Below, piece after piece: positions 18,201 to 30,200 of a DNA stretch of 64,000 nucleotides. The stretch lies in the NCBI RefSeq assembly GCF_014203395.1, contig NZ_JACHIW010000001.1, positions 3,827,501-3,891,500 on the forward strand, read 5' to 3'. Within the stretch, counting starts at the first letter, position 1, and every line of letters begins with the position of its first letter. The notes under the pieces are model-generated. The model was not told the origin of the DNA, did not search any database, and saw nothing but the letters and a program-made list of their open reading frames with translations. Origin of the DNA: Saccharopolyspora phatthalungensis (GTDB lineage Bacteria > Actinomycetota > Actinomycetes > Mycobacteriales > Pseudonocardiaceae). The translations under genes and the position numbers were made by a program.

Positions 18201-21200
18201 GGTGAGGATGCGGTTCCCAGCGCTTCGGTGAGCCTGCGGGTGCGGGGGGCGAGGGAACGTGCCGAATACGCCGGGTGGACCCGGTCGCCGGATCATGCCG
18301 CCGCCCCGCAGGGCACTCGGCCGCTGCTGGTACTCGGGCACAACGAGAAGGCCGTTTCCGGTGATGCGCTGGCCGAGGTGCAGGGCGTCGGGGCGGATGT
18401 GTTGGCGCGGGTCGACTTTGGTCAGGGACCGACGTGGATGTTGTACGGGGCGGATGGGAGTCGGCCTCGGTTGGTCGATCCTCCTGCCGAGTTGGCGGGT
18501 CGGCCGAGGCCGGAGCCGTTGTTGTTCGGGGGGCCTGGTGATTCCGATGGGTTGATGGATCGTGCCGCGCGGCTGGCACCCGCTTTGCCGGATACCCAGG
18601 TTGTGGGTGTGCATGTGACGGCGCGGGGGAGTGCGGTACTGGCGGATGGCCGGCGGGTCGGGCCGGAGGATTTCGTGGCGGAGGTGCGGCGGGATCGGCG
18701 GTTTGTGCCGGGGCTGAAGGTGGCGTTGCTGGGGTGTGCTGCGTATCGGCGTCCGGGTCCGGGTGCGTTGTCGTTTGCCGAGCGGTTTGCTCGTGCGTTG
18801 CGCGGTTCGGCTTGGGTGGCCGATACCGACGTGGTTCAAACGGTGGACGGCGGTGTGCATGCCACCGAGGTGTCGGTGGCCTCGGATGGCAGGTTGTTGC
18901 CGAGGTTCGTGGATGGTGTGGGCACCGGTCGCTGGTCGTTGTTGGGGTCTGACGGTGAGCTGCTGGATTCCTCGGGCCCGGAATTGCGGGCGGCGGCAAG
19001 CCATGCGGTTGCGTCGCGGTATCCGGATGATGCGCGGATAGAGGCGGTCGTCCGCTGGCCCGGGCATGGGGAGCGCGAATCGGTCGACGAGCTGTTGACC
19101 AGGTGGGGATTCACGACCGCGCCCGAGGACGTGCGGAGACTGGCTGACGCGGTGGAACTGCGGTACCGGGATGGCGTGGGCGGACCAGGGTCGCGCAGTG
19201 GGGACCGGTTGCGGGGCAGGCTTTTCCTGGCTCTTGAGCTGACCGCTGAGCTGGTCGAGCGACCGGACATCGCGGATGCGCGGGATGTTCGGCTGGTGGC
19301 GGACTGGATCCGGGATGCCAGCCGGATGCAGGGGCCGACGGTGACGGCTGCGGACGTGCACAGCCTCGTGCAGGAGCTGACCGAGACAACCACGGATGTT
19401 CGCCTGCACGAAGTGCGCTACTTGGCTGGTGTTCTTAGGCAGGTTGAGCAGCGGTTGGAGTTAGGGGGCGAGCAGCGGCGGGCAACGGTGGCGGAGTTGC
19501 GGGCGCGGTGGCGGTATGGGGGCACGCGGGCCGTGACGCTGGCGATGGGAGGCCAAGCGGAGAACACCGTGGTGTATCCGGTCGACGCGGTGTCGTCCCG
19601 GTGGTGGCAACGTTTCCAGAGCGGCTTGGTGGACTTGGGCCAGGTGCGGCGGGAGATGGGGATCGCCGGAGAGCGGGATCCGGTCGTCGTCGTGGTGGAG
19701 GCGCGGCGGCGGACGGCTGGTGCGGAGAAGTCGTTCCTGATCGGTGATGCGGTTCGCGGTACGACCGCGCACCTGGAGACGCCGTGGGAGCTTGGTCAGT
19801 GGGTGGCCGGTACCGAGCAGTACCAGCGGATTGCCGTAAGCAACGAGGACGGCCCGGTCGTCTTGGTGATCCTGGGTGGTAACGCGGGACTCGGCGTGCA
19901 TTTGAGTGCCGACGAGCTCACACGGCGATTCGCCGAGGGACTCGGCGAGGGCGGGGACGGTACCCGGCAGGTTCTGCTGGCCGAGGGCTATATCTCGCAC
20001 GGTCCCTCAAGGTTCGGGTTGGTAGCCGTGGGATCACGGGCTGGTCAGACGTACGGCGGTGGGCTCGTATTGGCCTCTGGCGTGCGAGCGAGCGTGCTGG
20101 CGCTACAGCTGGACTCGGAACGGGAGAACACGATCGCCTATCCCGTGGATGCCGAGAACATGGACGAGTTCGAGCGGCTCGCCGCCTCGCGACTCGACAT
20201 GGCAACGGTTCGGGTGGCTGTTGATGCTGATTCGCCGATCTTCGTACTCGCATGGACCACCCCGGGGAGCCGGTTCGTCGTCGCCGACGCGAACACGTGG
20301 GAAACGCAGGAGGTGAATCCACGCGAGTTCGCTCGTCGGGTGGTCGAGGACGCGCGGTCCCACGGGATCGTCGGCGACGACGATCACCGTGCCGTCGTCG
20401 TCTGCACCTACTTCCGCGACGGCGTGCGAGAGATGACAGGGCGAGCCCGGCTGGAAATGGCCGAGGGCTTCCGCGCGGCGGGATATCGCGGGCCGATTCA
20501 CATGACCGCAAAGAACAGTAAGGTGGAGGGCCCCGCCTTCGATCACGACGAACCGTTCGTGATTCAGTCCTTCCACCAAGTGGTCCCGTGGTCTCCGCAA
20601 CTGCGGCTGACGATACCGGCGGGTTCAAGCGTCATCAATGCCTTCGCATATCCGCGCAACAGCGATGAGGAGGCCGCGTGGCGGCGATGGGCGGAGTCGG
20701 GGCCTGATCTGGAAGAGCTGCGGGCACAGGTGCGTGATGAGTCACCGATCCTCGTGCTGGCGTGCTGGCAGCCTGGTGAAACCATCATCCATGTCGACGC
20801 CGAAACCCGGAAAACCGAGCGGCTGCGGACCGGGGCATTCGGTCGGGTCGTGGCCGGAGCAATACGCGATACAGCGGCCTCGAATCCCGGAAATGCGGTC
20901 GTCTTGCTTGTGGTGCGGCCGGATGCCGGGGTTGCCTTGGGAGAGAACGCGTGCCAGGAATTCGCGAGCGGAGTACGCCGATACGGCCACGACGGTCCGG
21001 TTTATGTTGCTGACGTTGAGCAATACAGTGACGGCGACAATATCCGGTTCGGAGTTCAGGCGTTCACTCTAGCCGGAGGTCGTCCGCGCGCCGCTGAACT
21101 GTCGGTGCTGGATCTGTCCACTAATCAGGCGCATCGTTTGCTGGCCGCCGGAGGGACCAGCGCGGATGTCGAGTGGTGGAGGCGATGGTCGAATCGTTTC

Positions 21201-24200
21201 CGGTTGGGTAGTACGCCCCGGTTCGGGGAGCGTTCGACCACGGTTGTGCTAGCGCGGTTGTGGGGTGATGAGTTCGTCACGCCGTCGGGCACGTTGTCAG
21301 CCTTCGAATTCGGCCGCCAGCTGGCGCGCAGCGAGCCGTACGAGTCCGTGGCCTCGCGCTCAGACGCTCCTGTTCTGTTGGCGACCGTGGGAGCCGAGAC
21401 GGGGCTCAGTGAGCCTGCCGCGCAGGAGTTCGCCCGTGGCGTGCGAAGCAACGACGTGGATCGCATGGTCCTGGTCACGGACCGGGATTTCCGGTTGGGG
21501 CGCGATCCGGGGGGAGTGGCCGTTCTCCCGCTCGACTTGAATCCCCCGAGGTTCGTGCCGCCGCCGGACTTCTCGCCGGCGACCGCCGTGATCCGCACCG
21601 CGGACGACGACTTCGGGCCGGTGGTGTCGTATTCGCCCCACCGGCGGCGAAACGTGGATACGGACTGGATCGCTTCGGAGGTTGGCCACCGGAAGCCATT
21701 CGTTGTGGTGGTGTCGTCGGAGCACGGACGGTTCCCCGTGTTTGATCCGGATTGGAAGGCAAGGGTTCTCGGGCCTTCGGACTTCGGTACGCGGGTGCTC
21801 AGAGGTGCGGAGTTCCAGCAGTTCGTCGGTGACGATCCGCTCCGCCCGGTTGTGGTGTTGTTCGAAACGTGGCCGTCCGGCTTGACCGAACGGGACGCGC
21901 GGTCGTTGGCGGAGGGATTGCGCAGCGACGGCGTCCAGCGGCCGGTTTTCTTGTCTATGGGCGAGCTCAAGTCCGACTGGAGAGGCTTGTCGCGGGCGCA
22001 CGCGCTGGTCGAGGCCCCGTCGGCGCAGTCGGCGCTGCTCACCCATCCCGCCAGTGCTGTCGAGGCGCGGCAACCGTCGTTGGTCGCCTGCGTGGACAGG
22101 GTGTATGAGGATGTTGTCGGACAGCTTCGTTCGTACGGGCTTTCCCGGTTATTGTCCGAGTTGGGGTATCGCGATCCCCAGCCGCCGGTTGTGGTCCTGG
22201 CCTTCGTGGAGTTCGATAAGTTCCTTTCGCCAGACGGCGCCAAGAGATTAGCCCCTGGAAACTTTGCCTCTCTACTGGCGCGCAACCCGGACTACCTTGA
22301 CGCGACCCGAGGGGACTGGCGGCGGCCCGTCGTGATCGTGACATTCGGGCCGGGGCACAACCCCGATGCGGTGCCGGATCTCGTTTCCTTCGCCGCCCAA
22401 CTACTAGGCACATCCGATGCTGACCGGCCCGTCTACATCACAGAAAACAACATTTCGCAGTTAAGGCTCAAGTCGCCGGAACGCGGGAGCGCCGTGTCGG
22501 GCGGGCTGAGCCAGTTGACGCCCGGCGCAATGCTGTCTCCCCCTCCGAAGGAGGAACTGCTGAGCGAGGAGTTCCGGGTCGGCATTGGTCCGGAGTCGGC
22601 CAGTAACGCCGTGAGCTTCCCGCCGCAACCAGACGTCCCCTACTGGCAGGCATGGGGCTCGTTGGATTACCCCGGATACGGGCCCATGCTGCGGCGCGCG
22701 GTGGCCGAGTTCGATCCGGACCCGCTGTTCGTCTTTGTGTACGTGCAGGATGGAAAAATATTAGTTCGCAACGGAAATAGTGCGATTGTTTCACCGGAAC
22801 CGGTAGTCCTGGGCATGAACATGCAGCATTCCCGGGATTTCCAGAACGCGGATCGCGGGCAACTCGGGCGCACGGTGGTGCTCGTGGCGATGTCGAGAAA
22901 TGGTGCGCCGCTTCCGGACTGGTACGCCAGAGCACTCGCCGAGGGGTTGCGTCGAGTTGGTGGGCCGCCGCGACCCGTGTTCGTCTACGACGGATACCAC
23001 CAAGAGGCGTTCCACACCGATATGGTGTTGGACCGGTTGCGGAGCGTGACCCCGGAGGCGCATTGGCGGCGGGCTGGGGATGTTCCTGACGTGGAGCATC
23101 CTGGGGAACTCGTGCCGCGCTATGAGCCGGATCTGCCGCCGAGTTATGCGAGCGCCGGGGAGGTCGCCGCCGCGGTTGCGGCGGTCGACAGGCAGCGCGC
23201 GGCGGGTGGGTCCGATGCCGGCCGGCCCGCCCGACCTGGTGAGCTCTCGGAGATCGAGATCGCGAACGTGGCTCGGCGGTGGAGCGGGGAGTTCGAGGAA
23301 GCCGAGCGGGTGTTGAGCGCGCTTCCGGCCGATTGGGTGGCGGATCTGCAGGCGCGGGCCAGGACGATCCTGGACAGTGTGTGGGAGCGTCCGAGGGAGC
23401 GTGATTCGTCCTCGGCGATGGCCGTGCAGGGCTTGTGGGATCGGATGGCGCAGCGGGTCGCGTTCCGGTTGCATGGCGATGGCCGGTCGGAATCGGGTGC
23501 CTGGGCGGATGCCGCGGCGATGGTGGCAACTATTCCGTTCTTGCCCGTGGTGCTGGCGGCGCGTGGGTCGGAGGAGTCATTTACCTACCCGGGATGGACG
23601 AGGTCGCCGGGGTTCGCTGAGGCTTCCCCGGAGCGCGGCCGGTTGTTTGTGCTGGGCAGTGACGGCGTTGTGGTGTCTGGTGAGCTGGTGGCCGAGATGC
23701 GGCGGCCGGGCGTGGATGTGCTGGCGCGGACGGACACCGACGATGGTCCACAGTGGATGCTGTTCCGGTCGGACGGGAGTGAGCCGTTACCGGTGGAGCC
23801 GGCGGCGGAGGTGACGCGGTTTGTGCGTGCGGAGCCGTTGATGTTCTTCGGTGCTGGTGAGGATGAGGCGGCGGTTGAGGCGGCGGCGTTGGCTGCGGAT
23901 GTGCCGGGTGTGCAGGTGGTGGGTCTGCATGTGACGCCCGAGGGGGGTGCGCGGTGGCCGGATGGGGAGTTGGGGCCGGAGGAGTCGGCGGAGCGGGTAT
24001 GGCGGGATAGGCGTTTTGTTGCGGGGATGCCGGTGGCGTTGTTCGGGTGTGGTGCGGGGCGGCAACCGGGGTCGGGTGAGGCGTCATTCGCGCAGCGGTT
24101 TGCGGCGGGGGTGGGGGCGCATGTGTGGGTGACGGATTCCAGTGGCGTGTGGCAGACGCGTGATGGTGCGGTGCATGCCACGGAGTCGGTGGTGTCCGGA

Positions 24201-27200
24201 GATGGGCGGATGCGGCCGGTGTTCGTTAATGGCATGGGTACTGGTCGGTGGTCTTTCCTGAGCCCTGATGGGCGGGAGTTGTTCTCGGGTGGTCCGGAGT
24301 TGCGGGCGGCGCTGGCCGGTGCGGTTCCGCCGCGCTATGCGGAGGGGGCGAGTCCGGAGCCGCTGATCAGGTGGGCGGACAATGCTGACGCTGAGGGTGG
24401 TGCCGGACGGCCGGTCGATGACTTGTTGCGGGAATGGTGGGCCGCGGGTGAGCCTGAGGATGGTGAGCCGGCCGCTAGGCGGAGGTTGCCCGATGAGGAT
24501 GTGCTGAGGCTGGCAGATGCGGTGAAGTTGCGTTATCGGGGTGCGGTGGGGCAGCGGCCGGGGACGCGTAGTTGGGAGCGGTTGCGGGGCAGACTTGTTC
24601 ATGTTCTTGAGCTGACCGAGCAGTTGGGCGGGCAACCGACCGTCGCGGATGCGCGGGATGTTCGGTTGGTGGCGGACTGGATTCGGGATACCGGTCGGAT
24701 GCAGGGGCCGATGGTGACGGCTGCGGATGTGCACGGCGTCGTGCAGGAGCTGACCGACGATCCCAAGGACGTTCGTTTCCACGAAGCCCGCTACCTGGCC
24801 GGCGTTCTCCGCGATCAGGGCATGGAAGGAAGGCGTCAACGGCAGGCCAGCGTGGCCGAGTTGCGGGCGCAGTGGCGGCGTGGGGCCACGCAAGCCGTGA
24901 CTCTGCGGATGGGTGGGCACGCCGAGAACACCGTGGCGTATCCGGTCAGCATGGCGTCGTCGCGGTGGTGGCGGGATTTTCACGGTGGCCGGGTGGATCT
25001 GGATCGGGTGCGGCGGGAGATGGGGATCGCCGGTGACCGGGATCCGGTCGTCGTCGTGGTGGAGGCGCGGCGGCGGACGGCTGGTGCGGAGAAGTCGTTC
25101 CTGATCGGTGATGCCGTTCGCGGTACGACCGCGCACCTGGAGACGCCGTGGGAGCTTGGTCAGTGGGTGGCCGGTACCGAGCAGTACCAGCGGATTGCCG
25201 GAAGCAACCGGGATGGTCCGGTCGTCTTGGTGGTCACGGGTGGCAACGCGGGGCTCGGGGTGCATCTGAGTCGTGACGAGCTCACGCGGCGATTCGCCGA
25301 GGGGCTTACCGCGGGTGGGGACGGCAGCCGGCAGGTTCTGCTGGCGGAGGGCTATATCTCGCAGGATCCTTCCGGGTTCGGGTTGATCGCGATGGGCTCA
25401 GGGACTGGTCGTGCGCGGGATGCGGGGCTGATGCTGCCCTCGGGAGTGCGAGCGAGCGTGCTGGCGTTGCGGCTGGACTCCGAGCGGGAGAATGCGATCG
25501 TCTATCCCGTGGATGCCGCGAACAAACAGCAATTACTTTCAGCGGCGGACGAGGGCCTGGCGCGCGGGTTTAATGACGCTGATTCGCGGATCTTCGTGGT
25601 CGCATGGATCACACCGTGGGGCGGGTTTACCGTCGCTGACGAGAACACGTGGGAAACGCAGGATCTCACCCCACGTGAGTTCGTTCGCCGGGTGGTCGAG
25701 GATGCACGATCCCACGGGATCGCCGGGCATGACGAGGACCGCGTGGTCGTGGTGCGCCCTTGCGTCAGTACGCGTGAGCAACTGCTGCCGGCGCGGGCCC
25801 GGCAGGAGCTGGCCGAGAGCTTCCGCGAGGCGGGATATCGCGGGACGATTCAGGTGGCCGGATGGAACCCCGCGACGAACAGCACCAGCTACGACCTCGT
25901 GACCCCGTGGTCGCCGCGATTGCGGCTGACAATCGCGGCGGGCTCAGGCGTTCTCGACGTGGTTGCGTACCCGCGCAACAGTATTGAGGAAAAGGCGTGG
26001 AGGCGGTGGGCGGCGTCGGGGCCGAACCTGGATGCGCTGCGGGCGCAGGTGCGTGATGAGTCACCAATCCTCGTGCTGACGCGCCAGCGGACTGATGAGA
26101 CTTTCTTCTACGTCGACCCCGAAACCCGGGCCACCGGGCACCTCTCCGCCGGGGCGTTCGGCCGGATCGTGGCTGGAGAAGTGGCCGAGATAACGGCCTC
26201 GAATCCCGGCAAAGCCGTCGTCATCCTTACCGTGCCGCCGGAATTTGGGGTTGCGCCAAGCGAACAGGCACGTCAGCAGCTCGCAAGCGGGGTGCGCCGA
26301 TATGGCCACGAAGGGCCGGTTTATGTTGCTCCCGTTGCGGAATACCGGGGTGTCTCGTTAGCGATAGGGGACATCACTCTCGCCGGAGGACGTCCGCGCC
26401 CCGCCGAACTGTCGGTGCGGGAGCTGAGTTTCTCCAGCCCATCGCATCGCTTGCTGGCAGCCGGTGGAACCTCGGTGGATGTGGATTGGTGGCGCCACTG
26501 GGCGTCGGAAGGTTTCCGGGTGACAGCCGCCCAACGGTTCGGGCTGCGCTGGACGACCGTTGTGCTCGCCCGGTTGTGGGGTGATGAGTTCGTCACGCCG
26601 TCGGGCACCCTGTCGGCCTTCGAATTCGGCCACCAGCTGGCGCGCAGCTCGACTTACGAATTCTCGGGCCTGCGCCCAGACCCTTGTGTCGTGTTGGCGA
26701 CCGTGGGAGCCGAGACTGGGCTCAGCGAGGAAGCCGCGCGTGAGTTCGCCCGTGGCGTGTGGAGCAACGACCCGGATCGTGCGGTACTCGTGACGGATCG
26801 GGATTTCAGATTGCGGCGAGATGCGGACGACGTCGCCGTTCTTCACTTCGGGACGGACCGCCCGAGGTTCGTGCCCCCGCACAACTGGTCCCCGGTGACT
26901 GAGTTGAGCCGACCCGGGGACGATGACTTCGGGCCGGTGGTGTGGTATCCGGCTCGGTCAGGAACCGAGTCCGAGTTTACTGTGGACACCGACTGGGTTG
27001 TCGCGGAGACCGGCCACCGGAAGCCTTTCGTTGTGGTTGCGCAGGCGGCACAGGGACGCTTCCACGTGCTGGATCCGACTGGTCAGACGAGGGTACTGGG
27101 GCCTTCGGACTTCGGTACGAGCGTGCTCAGAAGTGCGGCGTTCCAGCAGCTCGTCAACGACGATCGAGCTCGTCCGGTTGCCGTGGTGTTCCGCAACTGG

Positions 27201-30200
27201 CCGTCCGGTTTGACCGAGCGGGACGCGCGGTCGTTGGCGGAGGGGCTGCGCGGCGACGGGGTCCAGCGGCCGGTTTTCCTGTCGATGGGTGAGTTTGTGG
27301 AATACGAGAGCGGGTGGGGGTCTTATGCCTTGGTTGCGGCGCCGTCCGCGCAATCAGCGTTTTCCGCCCATCCGGCTGGTTCTATCGAAGCCCAGCGTCC
27401 CTTGCACATATCCTATGTGGACAGAGATCACGAGGAGATCCATGAACGGCTTCGTTCGTTCGGGATTTCCCGGCTGTTGTCAGAGCTGGGGTATCGCGGC
27501 TCCCCACAGCCGATTGTCGTCACCGTGAGCGCGAATTACCCTGGCTTATTAGCACCGTTCGGCGAAAGCTCAATGTCGGCTGCGCGCTTTGGTGAATTTC
27601 TGGGTCGAGACCGGAATTACCTTGAGGCGATACGAGGTGACTGGCGGCGGCCGGTCGTGATCGTCCCGCTAGGGAATCCGCCCCACGTTACCGAGGCAAA
27701 TCTCATTCCGTTCTTGACGCGGCTGCTGGGCACCCTCGACGCTGATCGGCCCGTCTACATCTCCCAAGAGAACATTCCGGTGGGCAGACTGGCCACGCTG
27801 GGAGACGGGCGCGTCGTGTCGGCCGGTCTGAGACTGTTGACGCCCGACCGAATGCAGCCTCCCCGTATGCAGGAGGAACTGGACTCCGAGACACTGCATG
27901 TCGGCGTTGGCACGGCGTGGGACCTCAATGCCGTGGGTTTCCCGCTGGAGCCGGCAGACCTGGAAGCCTGGCAAAGATGGGGCTCGTTGGATTACGACGG
28001 GCACGGGCCCATGCTGCGACGCGCGATGGGTGAGTTCGATCCGGACCCGATGTTCGTTTTTGTGAAAGTGTCGGGCGGAAACATCGAAGTAGTGCACAAG
28101 CGAGATGACGAGTCGGACCCGGACCCGGACCCGGAGTCGGAGTCGGGGTCCGATCCCGGGTCTGAGCGGGAGCGCCGGCGGGAAGCATTGGATCCTGTCG
28201 AGCTGGGCACGCTCATCCACCGTTCCCCGCATTTCCAGGACCTTGCCTACCCGTATTCCGCATTTGCGGATCCCGGGCAACTGGGGCGAACGGTTGTGGT
28301 CGTGCCGGCATCGGACGATGGTGAGCGGCTTCCGGACTGGTATGCCAGGGCATTTGCCGAAGGGTTGCGTCGAGTCGGCGGGCCGCCGCGACCCGTGTTC
28401 GTCTACGACGGCTACTACCACGAGGCTTTCGACACCGATACTGTGCTGGATCGGTTGCGGAGCGTGACACCTGAGTTGCATTGGCGACGGGGTTGGGGAG
28501 CTCGTGACGCCGAGGAGCCCCGGGAATTGGTCCCGGGTTATGAGCGGGATTTGCCGCCGGACTATGCGAATGCCGGCGAGGTCGCGTCGGCGGTCGCGAC
28601 CATCGACAGGCAGCGTTCGGCAATCGTGTCCGGTGTTGCGCGGCCTGCCGAGGTCGCGGAGACCGAGGTCGCGAGTGTGTATCAGCGGTGGAACGGGGAT
28701 TTCCAGGAAGCAGAACGTGCGCTGAGCGCCCTTCCGGCCGATTGGGTGGCGGATCTGCACGCGCGGGCCAGGACGATCCTCGAAAGCATGTGGGAACGCC
28801 CGAGGCAGGGAGATACGTCATCGGCGATGGCCGTGCAGGACCTGTGGGACCGGATGGCGCAGCGGGTCGCGTTCCGGCTCTACGGCGGCGGCCGGTCGGA
28901 AACGGCCGCCTGGGCAGATGCCGCGTCCATGGTGGCAACCGTTCCGTATTTGCCTGTCGTGCTTGCGGTGCGGGGATCGGATGAGTCGGTGGCCTATCCG
29001 GTGTGGACGAGATCGCCCGGGTTTGCGGAGGTCTTGCCGGACCGGAGCGGATTGCTGGTCTTGGGCAATGAGCGCCTGGTGGTGCCTGAAGAGCCGGTGG
29101 CCGAGGCGCTGCGCTCGGGTGTGGATGTGCTGGCGCGGACCGACACCGAAGATGGTCCACAGTGGATGTTGTTCCGGGCGGATGGGAGTACACCGCTCCG
29201 GGTGGAGCCGTCGGCGGAGGTGGCGCGCTGGGCGAGTCCGGCGCCGTTGATGTTCTTTGCCGATGGTGAGGGCGGGGTGGCGGTTGAGGCGGCGGTGTTG
29301 GCGTCGGGCTTGCCGGGTGTGCAGGTGGTGGGTGTGCATGTGACGCCCGAGGGGGGTGCGCGGTGGCCGGATGGTGAGTTGGGTCCGGAGGAATCGGCGG
29401 AGCGGGTGTGGCGAGACCGGCGCTACGTCACGGGGCTGCCGGTGGCGTTGTTCGCATGCGGTGCCGGACGGCGACCTGAGCCGGGCGAGTCGTCGTTCGC
29501 GCAGCGGTTCGCGACAAGGCTGCGGGCGCAGGTGTGGACGGCGGATGCCAGCGACGTGTGGCAGACCAGGGATAGCGCGGTACACGCCACGGATTCGGCA
29601 GTGTCCGGTGATGGTCGGATGCTGCCGGTGTTCGTCGACGGCCAGGGAACCGGCCATTGGTCGCTGCTGAGCCCCGACGGGCATGTGGTGTTCTCGCGTG
29701 GTCCGGAGCTGCGTGCGGCGCTGACCGACTCGCCCTCGCCGCGCTATGCGGCGGGAGCGGGTCCAGAGCCGCTGATCAGGTGGGCGGAGGACGGCGATGC
29801 CGCGTCCACCGCTGCGGATGAGGATGGTGTGACGGGTTCGGCCGAGGAGCTGTTGAGCAGGTGGTGGTCCGCGACTGGGCATGAGGATGTCGGCGCGCGG
29901 AGCTTGGCTGATGAGGATGTGCGGAGGTTGGCCGATGCGGTGGAACTGCGTTACCGGGGTGGCGTGGATGAGCCGGGTACGCATAGCGGGAAGCGGTTGC
30001 GGGGCAGGCTTGTTCAGGTCCTTGAGTTGACCGAAGGGTGGGGCGGCCAACCGTCGATCGCGGATGCGCGGGATGTTCGGCTTGTGGCCGACTGGATTCG
30101 GGATGCCGGTCGGATGGCGGGGCCGACTGTCACCGCAGCGGACGTGCACGGCCTCGTGCAGGAGCTCACCGAGAGCACGACGAATGTTCGCCTGCACGAG

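Noticed and set aside
16038..19409. Long minus-strand open frame (1,123 codons) opposite the giant gene
   Set aside because: Arg/His/Pro-rich low-complexity product; it mirrors the GC-biased codons of the sense gene. Similar antisense frames at 17386-18999, 28818-30251, 34524-35684, 44529-45881 and 50577-52082 recur at the same place in each module, as expected for shadows.
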